Shown here piece by piece: positions 8,702-17,575 of a stretch of DNA of 64,000 nucleotides. The stretch is taken from the NCBI GenBank assembly GCA_040776805.1, contig JAXGZS010000004.1, forward strand, positions 124,001-188,000, read 5' to 3'. The position numbers were made by a program, and so were the translations under genes. The DNA comes from UBA7702 sp040776805. GTDB lineage: Bacteria > Bacillota > Dehalobacteriia > UBA7702. Each line of letters begins with the position of its first letter. Within the stretch, counting starts at the first letter, position 1. The notes below the pieces were generated by a model that was not told the DNA's origin, did no database searches, and was given only the letters and a program-made list of their open reading frames with translations.

Positions 8702-9757
8702 TTAATCTACTCCTTCCGCTGTGGCGTCTTCCGCCGCCTCGGGTTCGGTATAGGTGGCGGTTTCCGTGGTTTTCGCCACCTGGATGATGGTTTTACCGGG
8801 AATCAGTTTCACTTCCTGACCGGTGGCCGTATCCGTAAAGGAAAAGCCGTCGCCCTTTGCGATACTCCAATCGATTTTCGTCACCGTGCCGTATTGGAGC
8901 AAAAGACCGCTGCCGGAAGTGAAGGTCATATCAAGATGCGAACCATCCCCCATGACGACGTAGTCGATATAGACCACGACGACGTTATCGGCGGTGAGGG
9001 CCTCGTTATCGAGGGCGTCCGTATGGATTTCACCATCGCTGTAACGCACGTAGTTGAGGTTCATGGTATCCCATTGATAAGCGGCCTCCTGATAGCGGTA
9101 AGGAATGCTCAACTCGCTGACCCCGCCAAAAACCAGATCTTCCCGCTCGGCATTGGAATAAAAGTCAAACCCGGGGCAATCTGCAAGGGAAACCGCGGCA
9201 TAGCCCCGATCCGCCGCCTTTTTGCCAAGCAATTCATAACTGGTATAGAGATTATGGGGAGCGCGCCGCTCACTGCTGCGCCAAAAATTACTGGCGCAGC
9301 CCATTTCATCGATATCCTGGACGCTGCCGGAATCGATGATATCATAGGCCATGGAACTGCCGCCGCAATGGGCCAGGGTGGCGTTGTAGCCTTTGACGAT
9401 ATCATAAAAATAATGACGGGCCGAGCGCACAGGACCGATGGTATCCGGCTCGTGATGATAATAAAAGGCCAGAAAACGGTTGATACCCCCTTCTACCGGC
9501 ATTTCCACCAGCAGATCGGCAGCGTTCAAGCCGCTTTGCGGCTGTGCGTCGGCTCCGTTATCAATGGAGACGATAAACACACTGTCGCCGTGATCTTCGG
9601 CGGAGGATAATTCTTCACCATCCAAAGGGCAGGTAAATTCGGGTTCTGGCACAGTGGCTTCTTCCTCGGTCACTTCGTCCTGTTTGCCGCAGGCGGTCAA
9701 GCATATGGATAAGGAAAGCAGCAAACCAAGAAACAGCAAGCAAATTGTTTTTTTCAT
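8702..9757 (-). CDS. DUF3048-family lipoprotein (YerB-like)
   Basis: Predicted surface lipoprotein of unknown function. The signal peptide has a lipobox LTAC ending at Cys23. The mature part contains family features of DUF3048 proteins: 'LVEMPVEGGINRFLAFYY', 'IGPVRSARHYFYDI', 'HCGGSSMA', and a C-terminal lobe with a 'DTMNLNY' stretch. 351 residues is typical. It sits 4 bp before era and 10 bp after dgkA, within a conserved RNA/ribosome operon where such a lipoprotein is not usual, so it may be a local insertion. Function cannot be assigned. Confidence 0.85.
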   Translation of the reverse strand: MKKTICLLFLGLLLSLSICLTACGKQDEVTEEEATVPEPEFTCPLDGEELSSAEDHGDSVFIVSIDNGADAQPQSGLNAADLLVEMPVEGGINRFLAFYYHHEPDTIGPVRSARHYFYDIVKGYNATLAHCGGSSMAYDIIDSGSVQDIDEMGCASNFWRSSERRAPHNLYTSYELLGKKAADRGYAAVSLADCPGFDFYSNAEREDLVFGGVSELSIPYRYQEAAYQWDTMNLNYVRYSDGEIHTDALDNEALTADNVVVVYIDYVVMGDGSHLDMTFTSGSGLLLQYGTVTKIDWSIAKGDGFSFTDTATGQEVKLIPGKTIIQVAKTTETATYTEPEAAEDATAEGVD

Positions 9758-9767
9758 GATAATACTC

Positions 9768-10139
9768 CTATCTGATCAGTAATTGATATAGATGCGGCAC
9801 AAAGATGACCACTCCGATCAATACCGCGGTAACGCAGACAAAAAAGACTGCGCCGGCGGCCACGTCTTTGATGACTTTGGCCAAAGGATGGTATTCCGGC
9901 GTAATCAAGTCAATGATATTTTCAATGGCCGTATTGAACATTTCGCTGGCAATGACCACGGCGATGAGGAGCAGCAAGAGCCCAAACTCCGCCAAAGACA
10001 CGTCGAGGAACAAGGCAAGGAAGAGTACCGCCACCCCGGTTATGAGATGAATGCGAAAGTTGCGCTCATGGGCAAAACAGTGGCAGAAGCCGCGCCAGGC
10101 AAAGGAGAAACTCTCCTTCAAGCTCTTCGCTTTTCTCAC
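9768..10139 (-). CDS. dgkA: Diacylglycerol/undecaprenol kinase (DgkA family)
   Basis: Small integral-membrane kinase; in Gram-positives the substrate is usually undecaprenol, feeding the lipid carrier pool for wall synthesis. 123 residues with three membrane segments and the signature 'ASEMFNTAIENIIDL'. I start at the GTG at 10139: the GTGA there overlaps the TGA stop of ybeY by 3 bases and GGGGGTG lies upstream. Longer upstream frames overlap ybeY and have no family likeness. Confidence 0.92.
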   Translation of the reverse strand: MRKAKSLKESFSFAWRGFCHCFAHERNFRIHLITGVAVLFLALFLDVSLAEFGLLLLLIAVVIASEMFNTAIENIIDLITPEYHPLAKVIKDVAAGAVFFVCVTAVLIGVVIFVPHLYQLLIR

Positions 10140-10618
10140 CGTATCACCCCCAAAGCGCTGAGATACGCTTTGGTTTTCGCTTCCATCACCAAGCGTTCCG
10201 CCTCTTCTATATGGTCGTAACCAAGCAGATGCAGGAAGCCGTGGAGAGCCAGAAAACAGATTTCCCGCTTTAAACTGTGACCGTAACAAAGGGCTTGCTT
10301 TTCGCAATGTTCCAGAGAAATCAGGATATCTCCGAGAGAAAGGTTGTCGATACCCGGCAGAAGATACCGCTTTGTTTTGGCCCAATCTCTTTTTCCCCCT
10401 GTCATGGGAAAGGACAGTACGTCGGTGGCTTGATCGATGCCACGGAATTTGCGGTTAAACCTACGGATCCGCGCATCGTCGGTAAAACCGACGGTGACGC
10501 AAAAGGAGGGCGGCACCGCTTCGGCTTTGGCGGCATACCGCAATACCCTAACAATCTCCTGCATGATCTCACGAGATAAATCAAAATCAGCAAGGCGCGT
10601 GCGCATTTCAATGTTCAT
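10136..10618 (-). CDS. ybeY: Endoribonuclease YbeY
   Basis: Zinc-dependent single-strand endoribonuclease for 16S rRNA 3' maturation and late ribosome quality control. 160 residues. The metal motif HGFLHLLGYDH gives H126, H130 and H136. 'RGIDQATDVLSFP' is the other conserved block. I chose the ATG at 10618 (MNIEMRTR) because the region upstream is coding for pgpH, whose end it overlaps by 11 bp. Confidence 0.96.
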   Translation of the reverse strand: MNIEMRTRLADFDLSREIMQEIVRVLRYAAKAEAVPPSFCVTVGFTDDARIRRFNRKFRGIDQATDVLSFPMTGGKRDWAKTKRYLLPGIDNLSLGDILISLEHCEKQALCYGHSLKREICFLALHGFLHLLGYDHIEEAERLVMEAKTKAYLSALGVIR

Positions 10619-12920
10619 CGGTGTTCTTTTCTCCCTGTTCTTGGTCGGTGGCTGCGGCATCCTTTGGCGCAGCTGATTTTTGGTCCAAAACGTCCTGTTC
10701 CTGTTGAGGAAAAACCTTCTTTTCTCCGGTGGCGCTGATTTCGGCGGCGTTCTCTTCGCCGTTTTCCTCCATATCCACGGCAATACCGGACTTTTTGGCC
10801 AGGGCCTTCAGTTCCGGATACTTGATTCGATGGTGGGTCATGCCGTCATAAACGGAAACGAAAGCCTCCTGCATGACATGGAGATCTTTAAAGGTCAGGT
10901 CGCATTCCTCAAACTGACCGTCGTTCAAGCGCTCTTTGATCAGATCATGGATCTTCGCCGCCGTTTCCCCTTTGGTCATCGGCGGTAAACTCTGCATCGC
11001 CGCCTGGATGCAGTCGGCCATCATCACAACGGCGCTTTCCCGCGTTTGCGGCTTCGGGAAGGGATAGGCGAAATCTTCCGGCGTCACCTCATCCCCCCGT
11101 TCTTTGGCTTTGTTATAGAAATATTTCATCACGCTGTTGCCGTGGTGCTCTGTGATGATGTTGACCACATCTTGGGGCAGGCCGTATTCTTTGGCCATTT
11201 CCACACCGTCTTTGACGTGGGAGACGATGATCAGCGTCGATAAGGTCGGCGTCAATTTATCGTGGGGATTGTTCCCCGGTTCCTGATTCTCGGTAAAATA
11301 GGCGGGACGCTCCAATTTACCAATATCATGATAATAGGAGGCGACGCGAACCAAGAGGGCGTCGGCACCGATGGCGTCGGCGGCGGCTTCCGCCAGGTTG
11401 CCCACAAGAATGCTGTGATAATAAGTTCCCGGCGCTTCCGCCATAAGCCGCTTGATCAAGGGGTGTCCCGTGGAGGAAAGTTCCATCAATTTCATCGGCG
11501 TCGTCAGCTTCAAGGAGTTTTCCAGCAAGGGCAAACTGCCCAAAGCGAAAAAGGCGGAGATAAAGCCGCCCATCAAACCAACGGCGCAACCTATCATCAC
11601 CGTAGTCAGAGACTGCTCCCCAATCAAACCAATGATCAAGATGATCAATACGTTGACCAGGCCGAGACAGAAGCCGAAACTGACCACCTGATAGCGCTCT
11701 CTGATGCGGCCTACCGTATAAACGGTAAAGAGCACAGCGCAAAAAGAGGCAACCAGGTAAGAGGGCTGATTCATCACCATGAGGGCCATGAGCATGGCGC
11801 AGAAAGAGACCATGATAAAGGAAAGACGCTGGTTGGTCAGGGTAGCAAAAACAATGCCCACTGCAGGCAGCGGCAACAGATAGCCGAGAACGCTGTAAAG
11901 CGTCCCTGTCGTCGCCGAAGCGGTCAGCATAATGATCTGGCAAAGGGCAAGAAAGACCACGACCACGGAGCCGATGAGCAAAATGCCCTCCTTCTCAAAA
12001 GCATAGAAGGGGAAAAACCGCTTACAGTACAGAAACAGCAGGAAAAACAGGAAGAAAACAAAGGCGAAAACACCGAGAAAATAGCCGACTCCTTTGCGTT
12101 CCGAAAGCATCCCCGCTCTTTGCAGCGTTTCCATTTGTTCCGCCGTGATCACCGTACCTTCGTCAACGATTTTCTGACCGGAACGTACCGTCACTTCCAC
12201 CGGCTCGATTTCGGCAATGCGCTTTTTCGTCACCGCGTCGGTCTCTTCTTTGTTCAGAAGATAGTTGGCTTCAATGGTCAAGGTGCTGACAACGGCATGG
12301 GCCACGGCCTGTTCATCTTCATTAAAACGGCCATCGCCAATCCAAGTATCAAGGCTTTCCAAAAAGGTTTCCAAATCGTCCTCTTTGATCCCTTCCGCAT
12401 AGGAGGACGCAAAATAGGTGCTAAGATTATTGGTCACATTGGTGATTTCTTTCAAGGTCAGTTTTTTGATGGCCTTTTCATAAGCGGAAACCTCGTCGCC
12501 GCTGCCCAAAAGAGTGCTGTAAAGCTCCGCCGGATCGGCGTCTTCCTCTTCTTCCCGATCTTTGATGGCGGAAACCTGATTGACAAAATCACCGATTTCC
12601 GTGTTAAGACGTTCCAGTTTTGTGTTGTCCAACATATAAACGTCGTTGATGTCGGCTTCAATGGCCGCCACCGCCTCATCATAAGCCACTTCGCTTGTAT
12701 AGCTAAAAGAAGCCCCCTCATAGATCAGAGATTCCGGCGCCACATCCCCCGCTTCATAGGTTTTCGTGGGCCCCAAAGCTCCGGCCACAAGAATAAAAGC
12801 GCTGGCAAAGACGATGGCCAACCAAAACCAAATACGCTTTTTCTTGATCAGTTTTTCAAGGATATCTTCTGTAAAAAATTTTCCGACGGAAAAAAGATGC
12901 CGCCGTCTTTTATTTTTCAT
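10608..12920 (-). CDS. pgpH: 7TM-HD cyclic-di-AMP phosphodiesterase (PgpH-like)
   Basis: Membrane HD-domain phosphodiesterase; characterised homologues (Listeria PgpH) hydrolyse c-di-AMP to pApA. 770 residues in order: an N-terminal membrane helix, an extracytoplasmic 7TMR-HDED domain (about 60-290), seven membrane helices (about 290-480), a cytosolic HD domain with 'YYHDIGKLERP' near residue 520 and 'ITEHHGN' downstream, and an acidic low-complexity tail. Start at 12920 (MKNKRRRH), overlapping the end of phoH by 11 bp. The tight phoH-pgpH-ybeY coupling is common in Firmicutes. Confidence 0.94.
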   Translation of the reverse strand: MKNKRRRHLFSVGKFFTEDILEKLIKKKRIWFWLAIVFASAFILVAGALGPTKTYEAGDVAPESLIYEGASFSYTSEVAYDEAVAAIEADINDVYMLDNTKLERLNTEIGDFVNQVSAIKDREEEEDADPAELYSTLLGSGDEVSAYEKAIKKLTLKEITNVTNNLSTYFASSYAEGIKEDDLETFLESLDTWIGDGRFNEDEQAVAHAVVSTLTIEANYLLNKEETDAVTKKRIAEIEPVEVTVRSGQKIVDEGTVITAEQMETLQRAGMLSERKGVGYFLGVFAFVFFLFFLLFLYCKRFFPFYAFEKEGILLIGSVVVVFLALCQIIMLTASATTGTLYSVLGYLLPLPAVGIVFATLTNQRLSFIMVSFCAMLMALMVMNQPSYLVASFCAVLFTVYTVGRIRERYQVVSFGFCLGLVNVLIILIIGLIGEQSLTTVMIGCAVGLMGGFISAFFALGSLPLLENSLKLTTPMKLMELSSTGHPLIKRLMAEAPGTYYHSILVGNLAEAAADAIGADALLVRVASYYHDIGKLERPAYFTENQEPGNNPHDKLTPTLSTLIIVSHVKDGVEMAKEYGLPQDVVNIITEHHGNSVMKYFYNKAKERGDEVTPEDFAYPFPKPQTRESAVVMMADCIQAAMQSLPPMTKGETAAKIHDLIKERLNDGQFEECDLTFKDLHVMQEAFVSVYDGMTHHRIKYPELKALAKKSGIAVDMEENGEENAAEISATGEKKVFPQQEQDVLDQKSAAPKDAAATDQEQGEKNTDEH

Positions 12921-13881
12921 GATGTTCGGCCCTTTCGTAAGCGTCGATGATCTTTTGCACCAAGGGATGGCGAACCACATCGAGATGACTCATAAAAGCA
13001 AAGCCAATGCCTTCTACATTCTGCAATATTTTCCCGGCGTGAACCAAGCCGCTCTTCTCACCGGGAGCCAGGTCAACCTGGGTAATGTCGCCGGTGATCA
13101 CAGCCCGGGAACCAAAGCCGGTACGGGTTAAAAACATCTTCATCTGGGGAACCGTGGTATTCTGCGCCTCATCAAGAATGATGAAGGCATCGTCTAAGGT
13201 GCGTCCTCGCATATAGGCCAAAGGCGCCACTTCAATGACGCTTTTTTCCATCAGCTTCACCGCCGTGTCGCTGCCCAAAATATCGTAAAGGCTGTCATAA
13301 AGGGGCCGCAGATAGGGATCGACCTTGTCCTGGAGATCGCCGGGGAGAAAACCGAGCTTTTCCCCGGCTTCCACCGCGGGGCGGGTTAAAATGATCCTTC
13401 GCACTTCTTTTTTCTTCAAAGCCACCACCGCCTCGGCCACGGCAAGGTAGGTCTTGCCGGTCCCGGCGGGGCCGATGGCAAAGACGATATCGTGATTGCT
13501 TAAGGCTTCCACATAGCGTTTCTGCCCCAAAGTGCGGGCTTTGATCTGCTTGCCCCTGGGGGTAACGTAAATAGTTCCGGTCAACGACGAAGCAACATCA
13601 TCCTGTTTTTCTTCGGCGGCGGCCACGGCATAATTTAAAACATTGGCGTTGATCTCCACATCGGCGGCGGCCAACGTCTTCAAATGGTTAAAGATCCGCA
13701 GCGCTTTTTCGCGCTGGGTCTCGTTGCCTTTGATTCGCACCTCGTTGCCGCGAACGAGAATTTCCGCGTTAACTTCTTTCTCAATACGCAGCAGGTTTTC
13801 ATCGCGCTGACCGAGGACGGCGGCGGTTTGCATTTCATTGCCCAAAGAAAGGACGGTTTCGTCCCGGTTCGTGAATTCCAT
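12910..13881 (-). CDS. phoH: PhoH-family ATPase
   Basis: PhoH-like P-loop ATPase with RNA-helicase-like core, functionally linked to YbeY and rRNA processing. 323 residues; N-terminal KH-like segment, Walker A GPAGTGKT at 137-144, Walker B 'FIILDEAQNTT', and 'TGDITQVDL'. The ATG at 13881 fits the family; GGGAGAG lies about 12 nt upstream, a slightly long spacing. First gene of the run to recO. Confidence 0.95.
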   Translation of the reverse strand: MEFTNRDETVLSLGNEMQTAAVLGQRDENLLRIEKEVNAEILVRGNEVRIKGNETQREKALRIFNHLKTLAAADVEINANVLNYAVAAAEEKQDDVASSLTGTIYVTPRGKQIKARTLGQKRYVEALSNHDIVFAIGPAGTGKTYLAVAEAVVALKKKEVRRIILTRPAVEAGEKLGFLPGDLQDKVDPYLRPLYDSLYDILGSDTAVKLMEKSVIEVAPLAYMRGRTLDDAFIILDEAQNTTVPQMKMFLTRTGFGSRAVITGDITQVDLAPGEKSGLVHAGKILQNVEGIGFAFMSHLDVVRHPLVQKIIDAYERAEHHEK

Positions 13882-13924
13882 GGATTGGCATACTCTCCCA
13901 CTTTAATTTCGCTTATTTATAGTT

Positions 13925-13953
13925 AGTATACGCCCTTTTCAGTTGTTGCACAA
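13925..13953 (-). promoter_or_regulatory. Possible promoter for the phoH operon
   Basis: Minus strand TTGTGC (13948-13953), 17 bp, TATACT (13925-13930), 44 bp before the phoH ATG. The -10 is good (5 of 6) and the -35 poor (3 of 6). Nothing else is recognised between 13954 and 14116. Confidence 0.4.
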
Positions 13954-14116
13954 TCCCTTTTTGAAAAATCAACGGGATTCTCCTATGATAAAAGAATACT
14001 CCTTACGCCAAAAGCTCCATTGATCCCTCGATATCTCATGGGATGGATGAAATAGCGGGGAAAGATGGTGCCGTAAAGAAATGAACCGAAAAAAGACGCT
14101 CGGAAATCAAAGGAAA

Positions 14117-14149
14117 CGCCCCCATAAGGACGCAAGGCTATGGAGGGCG
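14117..14149 (-). terminator. Probable terminator of yqfC-yqfD
   Basis: Minus strand CGCCC-t-CCATA pairs with TATGGGGGCG, a 10-bp stem with one bulged T, 9 nt after the yqfD stop and followed by TTTCCTTTG. The tail is a weak T-tract. Confidence 0.5.
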
Positions 14150-14158
14150 CTCCGTCCA

Positions 14159-15337
14159 TCATTGCATGGCAGAAAAAGTGCCGATATCCTCCTCCGTTTC
14201 AAGGATCACCTCCACCCCCACGGCACCCTCGGCGTCGGTGAGCTCTTTTAGATGCTCGTCGACGACGGTCACGCCCCGGGGCAGCTTCGCTTCAGCGGCG
14301 GCCCGAGCCTGCTTTTTCGCCAGAGATAGGGCCGCTGCCGCCGTGCGTTCCTTTTCCTTGGCCTGCACTTCGGCGATGTTTTTCACCTTGAGGGTGACGC
14401 CAAAAGCTAAGGAAAGGGCGCGTTCTTCGGTAACGGCATTGTCAAAAGGGCTCTCTTCGCTGCCCCAAAGCGTATAGGCCTTACCATCTTTGCTCACGGT
14501 GATGATACCGCTCTGCTTTCCCGTGGGCGTCACCTCAATGCCCCGGAGGCTGACGTAGGCGACGCCCTCATACCAAACGGCAGCTTTGATCATGCCTTTG
14601 GCGGCGGTCACGTCGGAAACAGGGGCTTTCCCTTCTTCCTCATAGGTGATCAGGCCGGAAATCAAGATATCCCCCGCTTCTACCGTATCGCCGACTTCCA
14701 CCTTTTTTTGGCCCCTGAGCACAAAAATTTCCCGAATCACGCCGTTTTTGGCGGCGACAACATGACCAAAAAAAACACTGTTGCCATCCGTTTTTTCCTT
14801 GGCGGCCACCCGTACCGTCACGGTGACGCCTTTGACCTCAAACCCCACCCAGGCCAAAGAGGGGTGGGCCGCTAAAATCGCCTCGGCGGCGGCGTCATAT
14901 TGGATGTTTCTTTTTAACATGAGAGGACGGACGCCGTAGTCGGCGGCTGTTGCCAAAATAGCCCGGGCTTCCTTTTCGGTAAGGGTGTTGCCGTTGTCGT
15001 CGGTGACTTCCACCTGCCAGATGGAGGCGGTAAAGAGCAGCAGCAGACAGAAGCAAAAAAGCGCGGTCAGCCAGAGACGCCAGGATTTTGTGATGCTCCT
15101 GTAAAAAAAAGGCAGGCCTCCCCGGTCCGCAACGGTAATATAACAGTCAAAAGATCGGGACAGGCGGCGTACTTTGGACAAAAGCGGCAGAGGGATGCGG
15201 AAATAGACGCCGTGCTCTGTCTTTTTCATATTCCATACCGGCACGTTCCCGGCCAGCAACACATTGACCAAGGCGCTGATATCGCCTTCTCTGATCACGA
15301 TACCGACGTAGCCGCCGGTCTTTGCTCCAAAAATCAT
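14159..15337 (-). CDS. yqfD: Sporulation protein YqfD
   Basis: Mother-cell sporulation membrane protein, needed for efficient sporulation in Bacillus; molecular role unknown. 392 residues: an N-terminal cytosolic part, one membrane helix (about residues 85-105, 'LWLTALFCFCLLLLF'), and a large outside domain with a tandem POTRA-like/BON-like fold region ('LAWVGFEVKGVTVTVRVAAKE'). Start chosen at 15337 (MIFGAKTGG), preceded by GGGGAGGG. yqfC is the gene immediately upstream, the normal pairing. Confidence 0.9.
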   Translation of the reverse strand: MIFGAKTGGYVGIVIREGDISALVNVLLAGNVPVWNMKKTEHGVYFRIPLPLLSKVRRLSRSFDCYITVADRGGLPFFYRSITKSWRLWLTALFCFCLLLLFTASIWQVEVTDDNGNTLTEKEARAILATAADYGVRPLMLKRNIQYDAAAEAILAAHPSLAWVGFEVKGVTVTVRVAAKEKTDGNSVFFGHVVAAKNGVIREIFVLRGQKKVEVGDTVEAGDILISGLITYEEEGKAPVSDVTAAKGMIKAAVWYEGVAYVSLRGIEVTPTGKQSGIITVSKDGKAYTLWGSEESPFDNAVTEERALSLAFGVTLKVKNIAEVQAKEKERTAAAALSLAKKQARAAAEAKLPRGVTVVDEHLKELTDAEGAVGVEVILETEEDIGTFSAMQ

Positions 15338-15410
15338 AGGCCCTCCCCTTTTTTCTCTTGCGCGAATCGCAAGCAAAACCCCTTCCTATCGGAAAAACGG
15401 TGCGGTTTCG

Positions 15411-15713
15411 TCAGATCTGCCGGTAAGAAACGGCGGCGATCTCTCCTTCGGCCGCAATCTCGTCCTTTTTTAAGAAAGTAAGCCGCAGATGCTTGCCGTC
15501 GATGATGATCTCCCCGTAGATGCAGGCGATCCGCACCTGTTCGCCGCTGAAGGCGCGGATACCGTTATGATTTTCCACCAAAACGGTGCGGTTTCCCGTC
15601 AGGACGATCCGCGGCATACCGCCGACGAGATCCACGGGCATATCCAAGGCGGACGAAAGCTTACTGCGGACGTTTTCCTTTTTCGTTGATACGACTGGCT
15701 CTGCGGATTTCAC
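15411..15713 (-). CDS. yqfC: Sporulation protein YqfC
   Basis: Small YabP/YqfC-family sporulation protein of about 100 residues; role unknown. Family features are 'LDMPVDLVGGMPRIVLTGNR', 'VENHNGI' and 'GEIIIDGKHLRLTFL'. I start at the GTG at 15713, spaced 7 nt after GGGGAGGG; the longer frame to 15797 would run into the iorA promoter. Co-transcribed with yqfD. No clear sigma-E promoter could be read by eye. Confidence 0.88.
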   Translation of the reverse strand: MKSAEPVVSTKKENVRSKLSSALDMPVDLVGGMPRIVLTGNRTVLVENHNGIRAFSGEQVRIACIYGEIIIDGKHLRLTFLKKDEIAAEGEIAAVSYRQI

Positions 15714-15761
15714 GGAACATCCCTCCCCTAAACCGTATCGCAGGGAGGAAAAAAATATACC

Positions 15762-15790
15762 TTCAAATATTCGACACGCTATGCTATAAT
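15762..15790 (+). promoter_or_regulatory. Predicted promoter of iorAB
   Basis: TTCAAA (15762-15767), 17 bp, TATAAT (15785-15790) with the extended -10 bases TG at 15782-15783. AGGGGG precedes the iorA start. Confidence 0.65.
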
Positions 15791-15831
15791 AGATCATTAG
15801 GAATCATTTTGCCATAGGGGGACCTTTTTTT

Positions 15832-17574
15832 ATGAAACAATTGATGACAGGTAATGAGGCCATTGCCCGCGGCGCTTGGGAAGCCGGGGTCAATGTCGTG
15901 GCGGCATATCCGGGAACGCCCTCCACGGAAATCACGGAAAACGCCGCCAAATATGATGAACTTTACGCCGAATGGGCGCCCAACGAAAAAGTCGCCCTGG
16001 AAGTGGCCATCGGCGCCGCCATCGGCGGCGGACGGGCCCTGGCCTGCATGAAGCATGTGGGAGTCAACGTGGCCATGGATCCTCTCATGACCGTGGCTTT
16101 TTCCGGCGTGGAAGGGGGTCTCGTCCTCGTCACCGCCGACGATCCAGGAATGCACAGTTCCCAAAACGAACAGGATAACCGCAGGTTGGGGCGGTTCGCC
16201 AAAATTCCCGTGCTGGAACCGGCGGATGCCGAAGAATGCCGCGCTTTCGTCAAAGCCGCTTTCGTCATCAGCGAAACCTTCGACACCCCGGTGATGCTGC
16301 GGCTCACAACAAGGGTAGCCCACTCCCAATCCCTGGTGGAAAAAGGCGAGCGGATCCCAAGGGAACTGCCCCCTTACCGAAAGGATCCGCAAAAATACGT
16401 GATGGTACCGGCCAACGCCAAGCCCCGGCATACCGTTGCCGAAGAACGTTTATTAAAATTAAAGGCATACAGCGACGAAACCGAGCTGAACCGCGTTGAA
16501 AAAAACAGCGAGTCCATCGGCGTGATCTGTTCCGGAATCGTCTATGCCTACGTCAAAGAGGCGCTTCCCGACGCTTCGATACTGAAAATCGGTTTGTCCA
16601 ATCCCCTGCCGGAACAGCAGATTCGGGATTTTGCCGCCAGTGTTGAAACACTCTACGTCATTGAGGAATTGGACGACGTTATGGAGGAACAGATCCGCGC
16701 CATGGGCATCAAAACCCACGGTAAGGATATTTTCTCCTTGGAAGGCGAAATTTTTCCGGAAATCATCCGGGAAAAGCTCTGCGGTGAAAAAACAGCGCCA
16801 GCCTACCGCTACGATAAAGAGCTGGTGACGCGCCCGCCGGTACTCTGCGCCGGCTGTCCCCACAGAGGCACCTTCCACGTGCTGAAACAGGCCAAAGTCA
16901 ACGTATTGGGGGATATTGGCTGCTACACTTTGGGGGCGCTGCCGCCCCTCAGCGCCATCGACACCACCATCTGCATGGGCGCCGGCGTCGGTATGGCCTT
17001 AGGCATGGAAAAAGTGAGGGGCAAGGATTTTTCCAAGCAGACCGTCGCCGTGATCGGCGATTCCACCTTCATCCATTCCGGCATCACCGGCCTGATCGAC
17101 GCGGTCTACAACAACGGCTGTACCACCACGATCATTCTCGATAATCACATCACCGCCATGACCGGCCATCAACAAAACCCCCTGACGGGTTTTACCGTCA
17201 AAGGCGAGCCGGCGAGGAAGCTGCACTTGGAAGCCATTGTCAAAGGCCTCGGCATTGACCGCGTCAGCGTCGTCGATCCCTTTGACCTCAAAACCTTCGC
17301 CGCGGTGCTAAAAAAAGAGCTGGCCGCCGAGGAACCTTCGGTGATCATCGCCCGCCGTCCCTGCGAATTGCTGCTCAAAGGGACAAGAGGAACCTGCCAT
17401 ATCGATTCCGAGCTCTGTCTCCGCTGCGGCAAATGCCTCAAAATCGGCTGTCCCGCCATAGAGAAAACCGGCGTGGGCAAAGCGCCGGTGATCAGAAGCG
17501 AACTTTGCGTCGGCTGCGGCCTCTGTCAAACCGTCTGCGGCCACGACGGTTTTATCACAAAGGTAGGTGACTAA
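15832..17574 (+). CDS. iorA: Indolepyruvate:ferredoxin oxidoreductase, alpha subunit
   Basis: Thiamine-diphosphate, Fe-S enzyme that oxidatively decarboxylates aryl-pyruvates (from Trp, Phe, Tyr) to aryl-acyl-CoA with ferredoxin reduction; an anaerobic amino-acid fermentation enzyme. 580 residues: N-terminal pyrimidine-binding domain ('TGNEAIARGAWEAGV', 'AYPGTPSTEI'), a TPP-binding domain with 'GDIGCYTLG', and two C-terminal [4Fe-4S] motifs (C529, C532, C535, C540 and C559, C562, C565, C569). The second lacks the usual proline after its last cysteine. iorB follows one base later. Confidence 0.96.
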   Translation: MKQLMTGNEAIARGAWEAGVNVVAAYPGTPSTEITENAAKYDELYAEWAPNEKVALEVAIGAAIGGGRALACMKHVGVNVAMDPLMTVAFSGVEGGLVLVTADDPGMHSSQNEQDNRRLGRFAKIPVLEPADAEECRAFVKAAFVISETFDTPVMLRLTTRVAHSQSLVEKGERIPRELPPYRKDPQKYVMVPANAKPRHTVAEERLLKLKAYSDETELNRVEKNSESIGVICSGIVYAYVKEALPDASILKIGLSNPLPEQQIRDFAASVETLYVIEELDDVMEEQIRAMGIKTHGKDIFSLEGEIFPEIIREKLCGEKTAPAYRYDKELVTRPPVLCAGCPHRGTFHVLKQAKVNVLGDIGCYTLGALPPLSAIDTTICMGAGVGMALGMEKVRGKDFSKQTVAVIGDSTFIHSGITGLIDAVYNNGCTTTIILDNHITAMTGHQQNPLTGFTVKGEPARKLHLEAIVKGLGIDRVSVVDPFDLKTFAAVLKKELAAEEPSVIIARRPCELLLKGTRGTCHIDSELCLRCGKCLKIGCPAIEKTGVGKAPVIRSELCVGCGLCQTVCGHDGFITKVGD

Positions 17575-17575
17575 C

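Noticed and set aside
8588..9610. 340-codon plus-strand open frame
   Set aside because: Antisense to era and the DUF3048 gene; shadow of GC-biased codons.
11262..12950. 562-codon plus-strand open frame
   Set aside because: It is antisense to pgpH, which has clear domains, and it has His/Gln-rich shadow composition with no family likeness.
14100..14160. GGACGCAAGGC on the plus strand, similar to the conserved core of c-di-GMP-I (GEMM) riboswitches
   Set aside because: The other conserved stems are missing, the element would lie antisense to yqfD with no gene downstream on that strand, and the bases are explained by the yqfD terminator stem.
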